NCBI GenBank assembly: GCA_022842865.1
Contig: JALHOV010000009.1
Location: forward strand, 495 to 33,975
DNA from: Vulcanimicrobiota bacterium
GTDB taxonomy: Bacteria > Vulcanimicrobiota > Xenobia > Xenobiales > JADMJV01
DNA length: 33,481 nucleotides
Direction of reading: 5' to 3'
Part shown: positions 26,275-33,481 of the stretch, in pieces
Numbering within the stretch: the first letter of the stretch is position 1
Layout: each line of letters opens with the position of its first letter
Position numbers and translations under genes: made by a program
The notes under the pieces: generated by a model
Told to the model about the DNA's origin: nothing
The model's input: the letters and a program-made list of their open reading frames with translations, nothing else
Database searches by the model: none

Positions 26275-27255
26275 TTAATGCATCGAATCGAAGGTGTGGT
26301 TGAGGCGCTGGCTGGCGTCGCGGCTCATGCGGTTCAAAGTGTGGACGAAGCGAGGAATGTGGTCCAGCGTGTTGGTCACCGCGTCGGCCGCCTGGTCTCC
26401 TAGCTGCTGTCCCAGTTGCTGGCCCGCTCGCGCTCCCTCGCGACCACCGAGCAACATGCCAGCCCCTCCCAGCAGGTTGCCTCCTAGATTCTGGGCGGCG
26501 TTTTCGATGTCTTCATCTTGAATGGCGATGTCCAGGTTGGCCTGCGCCCCCAAAAGCACTTTTAAGCCGGCGTGCAGCCGAACACGGGTCTCGCCGGTGT
26601 CATTGTCACGGCTGATGCCGCCGCCGAGCTCGATACCTGCCTGCTCCCCGCCGCTCACCTCGGCTCCCACTCGGATATGAGAGCCGTTAGCGCTTTCCAG
26701 CCCGATCGTCGGAGTCGCGCTGATCGCGGCCCCCGCCTCCAACTTCAGGTCGGCCCCAAGTTCCAGTCGCTCCTGGGACGCCTCGAGGTGCACAGCAAGG
26801 TTCTGGGTACGGCCCACTGCGGCGCGCACTTCCAACCCGAGCAACGTGTTCACGCCCGGGCCGTGAATCCGATGCTGACCTTCCAACTGCAGCTCCGCCC
26901 CCACAAAGTTTTCGGTCGACTGGGAACGAGTCAGTCGGTGTTCGCTTCCGACCCTGGTGCCGATCAGGCCGCTGATCTGGAAGCTGGAATCCTGGTTGGG
27001 AACCAAGAACCTTTGCAGAGAGTTCGGGTTGGTGCGAACCATACCCTGGTGATTCCATTGGAACCCCGGCCCCATGCGGGTATCGCTCTGTTGCTCCTGC
27101 CAGTTCTCCGAGCCCTCTCGAGCGAACAACGAGAGCTGAACTTCGTCATTGGTGGCAATCCATGAGTCGCCGCGTAGCGAAATCTGCGCCTGACGGGGGA
27201 GATTCATTTCCAGGGACTGCGGGAAGGGCGACGTGTTCGAGTTCTGGATGTGCAT
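26275..27255 (-). CDS. Hypothetical protein, beta-rich N-terminus with Gly-rich C-terminal segment
   Basis: MHIQNSNTSPFPQSLEMNLPRQAQISLRGDSW...; C-term NLGGNLLGGAGMLLGGREGARAGQQLGQQLGDQAADAV. Confidence 0.7.
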   Translation of the reverse strand: MHIQNSNTSPFPQSLEMNLPRQAQISLRGDSWIATNDEVQLSLFAREGSENWQEQQSDTRMGPGFQWNHQGMVRTNPNSLQRFLVPNQDSSFQISGLIGTRVGSEHRLTRSQSTENFVGAELQLEGQHRIHGPGVNTLLGLEVRAAVGRTQNLAVHLEASQERLELGADLKLEAGAAISATPTIGLESANGSHIRVGAEVSGGEQAGIELGGGISRDNDTGETRVRLHAGLKVLLGAQANLDIAIQDEDIENAAQNLGGNLLGGAGMLLGGREGARAGQQLGQQLGDQAADAVTNTLDHIPRFVHTLNRMSRDASQRLNHTFDSMH

Positions 27256-27330
27256 CTTACTATACTATGGGAAGACCGTTTGCGACCCGTTAATCGAGTC
27301 TGCCTGATGTTGTAGGAACGTTACGTTATT

Positions 27331-27609
27331 TTGAAAGGCGGAGGTCGGCAGCATCTCGAGGAGCACCAGCGCCCTGAAGCGATGGCCAGCTTGCGGCGGC
27401 TGACGGCCGTGGGCGGAAGGGTCCTACTCTACCTCCGCCACGGGCCAGGAGCACCCGATCGACCGGTGTGGCCGATTGTCTCGGAACAAACGATAGCTTA
27501 CTCCCTCGAAGCAGGCTTTCGGGTGGCGCGGCTGCTTCGCGTTCCGTCCGTGTCGGTGGAGAATCGTGCCGCTGGTGTGGATTGGACATGGCTCGTGCTG
27601 GATGGCTAG
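27331..27609 (+). pseudogene. C-terminal remnant of a SAM-dependent methyltransferase
   Basis: QRPEAMASLRRLTAVGGRVLLYLRHGPGAPDRPVWPIVSEQTIAYSLEAGFRVARLLRVPSVSVENRAAGVDWTWLVLDG resembles the tail of class I methyltransferases; no SAM-binding N-terminal part upstream. Confidence 0.65.
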
Positions 27610-27732
27610 GGTCGGCTTATGGAGCTCGCTTTAGAACATTTGTGCGATAAGCAAAAGTCTCATCAAGAATGAAATGCATTTTCTTCCAGTGTTCACCTGG
27701 TTCTGAAGGCTAAGAAGTGGCATAATGAATGT

Positions 27733-28632
27733 ATGCTCTCCCCTGCTCAAAAGGCCGCGCGCGAAATTAAAATGAAGCGGAAAGCCCGCGGAATGTCTCA
27801 GCGTCAGCTGGCGACTGCGGCGGGCTTCCAGCAGCCTTATCTTGCGCAGGTGGAAACCGCGGTACGACCGATTTCTTTGAGGGCGCTGCGACGAGTGGAA
27901 GTGGCTTTGGAAATGAAGCCGGGCAGGCTTTGCAAATATTTGCATAATGGTGAATCCAGGCGACACTGGAAAATGACTCGGGCGGCCCTCCGGGAGTTCG
28001 GAAGGGGAGTCCGGGAGTTCGTCCAGGGTGAATGCCGAAAGCCGCGGTTCCAGCAGCCTCACCAGTGCATTTCGCTGGAGAACCCGCTCTGGCCGATCGC
28101 CGTTCACTTAGGCCAGGAGGCAGCCGAGGAAGTCAGACAGTTGGAATTGCTCCGTAGGAATCAGTCGAGATTTTGGCAGCAATTCAATTCTCTTCGTTTC
28201 GACTCTTGGAGCGAAAAACGGCTGCTGGTGCGGGTGGCACTGCATGGAATGCAGTTGGTAGGGGTGCGCCTGAAGCAGTTGGGTTGCTCTCTCGATGTGG
28301 TAGATGGGCGGACCGGCGGAGAACCGGGACTGCACCGAGGGTTCGTTCACAAAGGAGAGCACGCCTCGCTTGTTTGGTGTCCTCAGGTAGCAGTGCGCAC
28401 CGCCCAGACCGTGTTGTGCGTGGACAATTTGCTGCTGATTCGCGTGAACAACAGGACGGTCACCGCCGTGGTCGAGGTGGAGGGCGCTTCCTTTCATAAT
28501 GACTGTAAAAAGGAAGCGCGGCGCGACCAGCAACTGGGGGTTCCCGTCCTTCACCTGGACGCTGGTCGCCTCGGAGAGCCTCGCCTGATAGAAAGAATCC
28601 TCTGTTGGGCCCGTCGTGTGGCGGAGCAGTGA
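27733..28632 (+). CDS. XRE-family HTH protein with C-terminal nuclease-like (DUF559/PD-(D/E)XK type) region
   Basis: N-term AAREIKMKRKARGMSQRQLATAAGFQQPYLAQVETAVRPISLRALRRVEVAL; C-term TVTAVVEVEGASFHNDCKKEARRDQQLGVPVLHLDAGRL. Confidence 0.7.
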   Translation: MLSPAQKAAREIKMKRKARGMSQRQLATAAGFQQPYLAQVETAVRPISLRALRRVEVALEMKPGRLCKYLHNGESRRHWKMTRAALREFGRGVREFVQGECRKPRFQQPHQCISLENPLWPIAVHLGQEAAEEVRQLELLRRNQSRFWQQFNSLRFDSWSEKRLLVRVALHGMQLVGVRLKQLGCSLDVVDGRTGGEPGLHRGFVHKGEHASLVWCPQVAVRTAQTVLCVDNLLLIRVNNRTVTAVVEVEGASFHNDCKKEARRDQQLGVPVLHLDAGRLGEPRLIERILCWARRVAEQ

Positions 28633-28706
28633 GGCGTAGCGGAGTCAGCTTAATTTCTGCCAGAACGCTCCTCAGGTCAGCACGTGATGAAAGGAAAGTC
28701 TATACT

Positions 28707-29312
28707 CTATGGGCGCAGCCAGGCATCGTGAACTGCTTGCAGATACTTGGGTGTTAATTCCGAGGGATTTCCTCCCAGTAGAGTGGGTTGGTGGCAATCA
28801 GGGCATTGTCCCGTAGCAGGCTGGTCGTCGAAAATTTCCGAGCGAACAGGCTCCTGGTTGAGGACTTTGTTGCAGAAGTAGCAACCGACCACCTGGGACT
28901 GTTCCAGGATGGGAAGATTGTGCAGGCTGCGCCGAGCGGTGTCCTGGAGCAAGTGATCTTCCCATTGTTCCGGGATCCGGGGTAAATCTCGAATTAGGTA
29001 GGGAACGGACAACTGGGGGGTTTCAAAGCCTTCGAAGTCAAAGTCACCGAGGCAATATCCGTAGAGGACGAGCCCCTGATTGGGGAGCCAGTGCCCACTA
29101 TGGGCGATCCGACTGGCATCTGGGAAATGGGACTTCACTGCAGCCGTTTGGTGGGTGGGAAGAAGGATTTCTCCGGCAACTTCAAGTTGGCCGCCTCGTA
29201 TTGAAAGAATGAGTCTTTCAGATGAATACACGATTGTCAAATCTCTCAAATAAGTTGCCTGACTCCATGCCCTGCAGCGGCTGCTCTTTTTGAGGTGGTC
29301 CAAATCTTTCAA
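28707..29312 (-). CDS. Hypothetical protein with C-terminal Cys4 zinc-ribbon-like region
   Basis: VGCYFCNKVLNQEPVRSEIFDDQPATGQCPDCHQPTLLGGNPSELTPKYLQAVHDAW. Confidence 0.65.
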   Translation of the reverse strand: MKDLDHLKKSSRCRAWSQATYLRDLTIVYSSERLILSIRGGQLEVAGEILLPTHQTAAVKSHFPDASRIAHSGHWLPNQGLVLYGYCLGDFDFEGFETPQLSVPYLIRDLPRIPEQWEDHLLQDTARRSLHNLPILEQSQVVGCYFCNKVLNQEPVRSEIFDDQPATGQCPDCHQPTLLGGNPSELTPKYLQAVHDAWLRP

Positions 29313-29441
29313 TAACCTCTCTGCGCGTCACGCCCAGACGAAGTCAGTAAATTCGAAAGGAAGCAGGTTGTGGCGGAAGGGATGGAAAGGAATAAGCTAC
29401 GGCGATGAGGCCAAGAAGGATCAGAAGCAGCCGTTGGTCTT

Positions 29442-29909
29442 TTACCACTCGGGCCTGGTATGCGGTTTTTCTAAGTTCTCCACCAGGGCCAAGGTTAAAT
29501 CGAGTTGCTCCGGCCGACCTGTGCCACAGAAACCGTGACCATCCGGATCGAGGCTCAGGATGAGATCCGGGAACCGATAGTGGAGATACGGTTCCCAAAT
29601 ATGGGCAGGTATGCATTTACAAGAAATCTCGCGGGTGGCTTTGCCGGCTCCGAGCTGGGGAGGCTGGTCGACCAGTGGGATCCACTGCTTGGTCGCGACA
29701 ATACTGTCGCCGTATCGGTCTACCTCGAATTGGTCGTCAAACAAGAATCCTGATATCGTCGGATGAGAAACGAGATGGACGCCGGGGAATCTTGCTTCGA
29801 GAATGGGGATAATCAGGTTCTGCGGGCAATGCTCCAGCAATATTTCTTGCCGCTGTCTGGCGACAGCCGGTGTGACGAGCAGAAGCAAGAAAAGGAGCCA
29901 TCTCCTCAT
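29442..29909 (-). CDS. Small secreted protein with two secretin N-domain-like (NolW-like) repeats
   Basis: Signal peptide MRRWLLFLLLLVTPAVA; EILLEHCPQNLIIPILEARFPGVHLVSHP and GHGFCGTGRPEQLDLTLALVENLEK. Confidence 0.6.
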   Translation of the reverse strand: MRRWLLFLLLLVTPAVARQRQEILLEHCPQNLIIPILEARFPGVHLVSHPTISGFLFDDQFEVDRYGDSIVATKQWIPLVDQPPQLGAGKATREISCKCIPAHIWEPYLHYRFPDLILSLDPDGHGFCGTGRPEQLDLTLALVENLEKPHTRPEW

Positions 29910-30157
29910 TTTGGTAGATCCGATTCAAATCTATCGATTGCCTGTTGGACCTGGTCCAATTGGTGAGATTGTCCGACGGCCCCAAAAGCCTGGTCGTGGT
30001 TTTCGGGGGTCGCGACCAGGTCGAGGCGGGCTTCGAGAATTGGAGCGATCAGTGCGGCTCGGCTGTGCTCGAGTTCGATTTGTAGAGGCAAGCTGGCCCA
30101 GGCAGCGGCTGTGAGAAGCGTTGCTATCAGGAGAACGCCCGGTCGCGGCGCTGCCAT
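29906..30157 (-). CDS. Small secreted protein with a secretin N-domain-like repeat, paralogue of the downstream gene
   Basis: MAAPRPGVLLIATLLTAAAWASLPLQIELEHSRAALIAPILEARLDLVATPENHDQAFGAVGQSHQLDQVQQAIDRFESDLPK; ATGA overlap with 29909. Start could be 30217. Confidence 0.55.
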   Translation of the reverse strand: MAAPRPGVLLIATLLTAAAWASLPLQIELEHSRAALIAPILEARLDLVATPENHDQAFGAVGQSHQLDQVQQAIDRFESDLPK

Positions 30158-30268
30158 CGCGGTGAACACCAGGTCTCGTTTCCACGGCTGACTGGAAGCT
30201 CCTATTCTACTTGCCATCCTCTGGTGTCCCGCGCGGGTCGCGGGACCGGGCCAGGATGTGGCGAAACC

Positions 30269-30805
30269 ATGGCAATGGGACTGGACTTGGTGGAGTTGGC
30301 GATGCGTGTGGAAAGTGAGTTCAGGCTCACGATGACGGACGCCGAGGCGGGGCCTTTGTGCACGGCCGGTGATATTCACCGGTTTGTTTGTCAGCGGGTG
30401 GGATGTCGTCCGGCGCGATGCTTGTCACAGAGGGCGTTCCAGGCGGTCCGGCGAGTGTTGATGGCGCAGGGGATGGCTCGACAGGACATCACCTTAGAGC
30501 GAAACCTTGACCCCAGGGCGTTGGACTGGAAGGCACTGGAGCGAGACCTCGGCCAGCGGTTGACACCGATGAGGCCAGCCTCCATCACTTCCTGGTTTCG
30601 GGTTTCCTTGGGTTTGGGGCGCGAGAATCCGACCATGCGAGAGCTGGTGATGGTCCTCCGGGATCAGTTGCCGGGGCAAGATTGGGCCTGGACGGAATCG
30701 CGAGTGTGGTCACACCTGGTCCGCTTGATTGCCGACCAGTTCGGCATTGCGGAGGATGAGGTGCGGCCAGACACGGATTTCGTTCTCGATTTGGGAGCCT
30801 GTTAG
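30269..30805 (+). CDS. Acyl-carrier-protein-like protein
   Basis: MAMGLDLVELAMRVESEFRLTMTDAEAGPLCTAGDIHRFV (ACP-like) and C-term VWSHLVRLIADQFGIAEDEVRPDTDFVLDLGAC* (ACP helix-I-like). Confidence 0.65.
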   Translation: MAMGLDLVELAMRVESEFRLTMTDAEAGPLCTAGDIHRFVCQRVGCRPARCLSQRAFQAVRRVLMAQGMARQDITLERNLDPRALDWKALERDLGQRLTPMRPASITSWFRVSLGLGRENPTMRELVMVLRDQLPGQDWAWTESRVWSHLVRLIADQFGIAEDEVRPDTDFVLDLGAC

Positions 30806-30875
30806 GCCTAAATTGGCCCCAGCCTAAGCGGTCGGTCGCCAGCAAGCTGGCTCATTCCGAATACCGGGCCTGGGG

Positions 30876-31559
30876 TCAGGCCCAGTACTGGTTGGCCGTG
30901 GCCCCGCTTTGCTGAGACTGCATGCGGTTGAGCTGCTCCATGCCGGCGGGAATGAAGCGGCCAGTGGCCTGATCCTGGCGGCCCACGTAGGTGAAGCCAG
31001 GGGGGATGTTGCCGGGGCCGGCGCTCTGGTTGCCTTTGCCTTTACTCATGAATTTCATGAGCGCTTTGTGAGTATCGGGGCCGAGTTTGCCGTCGGTTCC
31101 GGCTTCGCCCACCGGGCAACCCTGGCTTTGCAGGAAGGATTGCAGTTTCTGGATGGCCCCTTTGTTGACGCTTTTGGGATCAGCCGCACCCTGAGCCAGG
31201 GCTTGAGCAACTTCCTGGCTGCCGGGCACGCCGGATTGGGCGATGGCATTAGCGGCCTGACTGAGGAGTCCGCGCGCGTTCTCGCTGGAGAAGTCTTTGA
31301 TGTAGGGCTCGCCGCCGAAGGCCTGTTGAAAATCGGCTCCGCTCTGTTGGGTGCCCTGAGGGCGGTTGCTCAGGGCACCTTCCCATTGATTGCGGAGTTG
31401 ACCCCGGCTCATGGTGGCCTGATTGGGTCCGATGTCTTGAACTCCACCAACTTCACCGGTCTGGCCCTGGAGTTGTCCGCCGCCACGCGCCCTTTCCATC
31501 AGCTGCAACTGCATCAGCGCTGCCTGATTGTTGAATTGGGTGATGGGCATGTTGGCCAA
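30876..31559 (-). CDS. Protein with a peptidoglycan-binding (PG_binding_1-like) domain
   Basis: KGAIQKLQSFLQSQGCPVGEAGTDGKLGPDTHKALMKFM. Confidence 0.7.
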   Translation of the reverse strand: MANMPITQFNNQAALMQLQLMERARGGGQLQGQTGEVGGVQDIGPNQATMSRGQLRNQWEGALSNRPQGTQQSGADFQQAFGGEPYIKDFSSENARGLLSQAANAIAQSGVPGSQEVAQALAQGAADPKSVNKGAIQKLQSFLQSQGCPVGEAGTDGKLGPDTHKALMKFMSKGKGNQSAGPGNIPPGFTYVGRQDQATGRFIPAGMEQLNRMQSQQSGATANQYWA

Positions 31560-31708
31560 GATCGTTTGCTCCCTTTAAACTACGCTATCTGTCTGTCGGC
31601 CCAGTGTAACACATGGTCATTTCCCTGTAGTGTTCCGATGGTAACAATGCTCGCCCACTCCAGTCGGTTTGTTTAACGAATGAATAACGCCGCGGTGTCG
31701 GCCTATTT

Positions 31709-32188
31709 TCAGAATATCACCAGAGTTCGGTCGGGTAGGATCCCACACGGCCAGTGACCAGCGGAGTACAGGGGCACAACGCTGCACCAAAACCCTGGCT
31801 CCCCGTGGCTGATTTCCAGGCAGGCTCGGCGGCAGGCGTAGGCGGCTGCGCCGTGAGCTACGTGTTGGAAGTGGTGCGAACCGACCTGGAGGCGCGGGTT
31901 GTTCTTCACCGACTTTAGCGAGGTCAGCGCCTGTTTGTAGAAAGCCAGGGACTGCTCGTTGTTGGCCAGGCGGTCGCCGTGGACGGGGTCCGGGTCTTGG
32001 GCCTGGGCGGGGAGCCATTCCATGGCTTCCGCGATTTTGCGGTGGTGGGAATCGCAGTGGCCCTCTTCGTCGTCGGCCCAGGCTTGCAGGGATTGGATGG
32101 TCATTTGGCCCGGGGCTGCCGGATGATTTCCCAGGTTGGAGAACCAGGAGGCCCCTTCGATGCAGGCTTTTAGCTGTTCGTGAGTCAT
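31709..32188 (-). CDS. Hypothetical protein (159 aa)
   Basis: MTHEQLKACIEGASWFSNLGNHPAAPGQMTIQSLQAWADDEEGHCDSHHRKIAEAMEWLP...; chosen over the overlapping 31617..32192 ORF because its composition looks more protein-like. Confidence 0.6.
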   Translation of the reverse strand: MTHEQLKACIEGASWFSNLGNHPAAPGQMTIQSLQAWADDEEGHCDSHHRKIAEAMEWLPAQAQDPDPVHGDRLANNEQSLAFYKQALTSLKSVKNNPRLQVGSHHFQHVAHGAAAYACRRACLEISHGEPGFWCSVVPLYSAGHWPCGILPDRTLVIF

Positions 32189-32226
32189 TCACGGGCTCTT
32201 CCGGCGGCCCCGGGGCGTCCCCTGCG

Positions 32227-32466
32227 TCACTCCCGGGGCTGGACGGGCCTCTGCTTGTAATCTACGTAGAAGGCCTCCACCTGAGCTCGGGCCTCCGGAT
32301 TTTTGCGCAAAAAGCGCAGACTGGAAACGAGCGTGGGTTCGAACATAAAACAACGCAGCGGCAGGGCTCGGGCCAAATTGCGAAATCCGTAGGAGGCGAT
32401 GAGCTCTTTAAGCATCGCTTCCAAGGTCACGCCCTGGAGAATTTGGTGGGGAGTCAGGCTGCTCAT
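32227..32466 (-). CDS. VF530/DUF2132-family protein
   Basis: LTPHQILQGVTLEAMLKELIASYGFRNLARALPLRCFMFEPTLVSSLRFLRKNPEARAQVEAFYV. Confidence 0.85.
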   Translation of the reverse strand: MSSLTPHQILQGVTLEAMLKELIASYGFRNLARALPLRCFMFEPTLVSSLRFLRKNPEARAQVEAFYVDYKQRPVQPRE

Positions 32467-32611
32467 ATAAAGCTTTAGTTTTGCAGGCGTTTAGCATTGC
32501 CCTGCTCTGTTGCTACTGGATGCTCCTGGTCGGGAACCCTGGACAGATGCAGCGTGTTGGGCTATAAAGAAATCTGTACAAGCCCTTGAGGTCATCTGGA
32601 GGTTCCCAACA

Positions 32612-33250
32612 ATGAAGCTTTTGCTCGAGCGATATCACGCGTTTCGCCAGTCGGTACTCAGCGCCAACAAGGAGTTCTACCAGAACCTGGTGCTGGGCCA
32701 GGAGCCTGAGACGATGCTAATTACCTGTTCGGATTCGCGCATTTGTCCAGAATCCATGTTCGGCTATCGGCCCGGCGAGGTTTTTGTGCTTCGCAACGCC
32801 GGAAATATCGTACCTTCTTACGGGCAAGGCACAAGTGGCGGCGAGGTGGCCACCATCGAGTACGCCGTCGCCGTCTTGAAAATCAAGCATATCGTGGTTT
32901 GCGGGCACACAGGCTGCGGCGCGATGAAAGCGCTGCTCGACCCGGATTCTGTGACCACCTTGCCGGCCGTGGCCGAGTGGCTGCGCAGCGCGGAGAATAC
33001 GCGCCGAGTGGTCATGGAATCGAATCCCAATGCCGAGATGAAGGAACTGGTGTCGGTAGTGGCGCGCGAGAACGCGCTCTGTCAGCTAGATAACCTGCGC
33101 ACTCATCCGGCGGTGGCCTCGGCCGTCCGCCAAGGCAATCTGAATCTGCACGCCTGGGTCTACAAACTGGAAGACCACGTGGTGGAAGCCTACAACCCCG
33201 CCAGCGGACAATTCGAACAGGTCATGGCGGAGGAGCCGGCCAGCGTTTAA
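32612..33250 (+). CDS. Beta-class carbonic anhydrase
   Basis: ITCSDSRICPE; FVLRNAGNIVPSYG; VVCGHTGCGAMKALL; RBS-like GGAGG upstream of ATG 32612. Confidence 0.95.
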   Translation: MKLLLERYHAFRQSVLSANKEFYQNLVLGQEPETMLITCSDSRICPESMFGYRPGEVFVLRNAGNIVPSYGQGTSGGEVATIEYAVAVLKIKHIVVCGHTGCGAMKALLDPDSVTTLPAVAEWLRSAENTRRVVMESNPNAEMKELVSVVARENALCQLDNLRTHPAVASAVRQGNLNLHAWVYKLEDHVVEAYNPASGQFEQVMAEEPASV

Positions 33251-33279
33251 ACTGCGCCTCAGTTCGGCCGTCCAACAAA

Positions 33280-33307
33280 ATCAGTCCCGCTGGGGCTGAT
33301 TTTTTTT
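33280..33307 (+). terminator. Intrinsic terminator of the carbonic anhydrase gene
   Basis: ATCAGTCCC-GCT-GGGGCTGAT followed by TTTTTTT. Confidence 0.9.
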
Positions 33308-33481
33308 GACCGCCAGCCTAAAAAACTTTCAAAGTTTTTTCCGGTCGGTTGGCTAGAGTAAGGCTGTCAGAAGCAACGGAGGCGAATATGCAGTTTTCAG
33401 TCGGCAAGCCCAACACCCAAGGTTATGGAATGACCATGTATTAAGTGAGCCGCGAGGGCAATACGATTTCGGTCGCGCCTC

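Overview
33.5 kb of GC-rich bacterial chromosome, taxon not determined. Both strands are densely coding. Recognisable modules: a D-2-hydroxyacid dehydrogenase; a DUF885 protein; a PaoABC-like periplasmic molybdenum aldehyde oxidoreductase operon (- strand); galT; a DUF1801-YjbR-like protein followed by an ATP-grasp ligase; a frameshifted hflX plus an ABC-F ATPase (- strand); a beta-lactamase-fold protein that appears to lack its catalytic residues; a HELGH metalloprotease-like protein; a broken ATP-grasp pseudogene; a DUF6036-like nucleotidyltransferase pair; a 1192-aa protein with a C-terminal papain-like domain; lone secretin-N-domain-like secreted proteins; an ACP-like protein; a peptidoglycan-binding-domain protein; a VF530 protein; and a beta-carbonic anhydrase. 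The strongest unexplained signal is a putative ~870-nt structured non-coding RNA on the minus strand (about 15652 down to 14785). It has a near-consensus promoter (TTGACA-N17-TATATA), an intrinsic terminator, and three to four tandem ~184-nt modules. Several hairpins in those modules show compensatory changes between copies, including stems capped by GAGA (GNRA) tetraloops on the minus strand. Other notable observations: an 8-copy ~51-bp palindromic repeat array between convergent genes, and two separate XRE-HTH proteins with similar DUF559/VSR-like nuclease-type C-termini. All family calls come from reading the protein sequence only; no database search was run.
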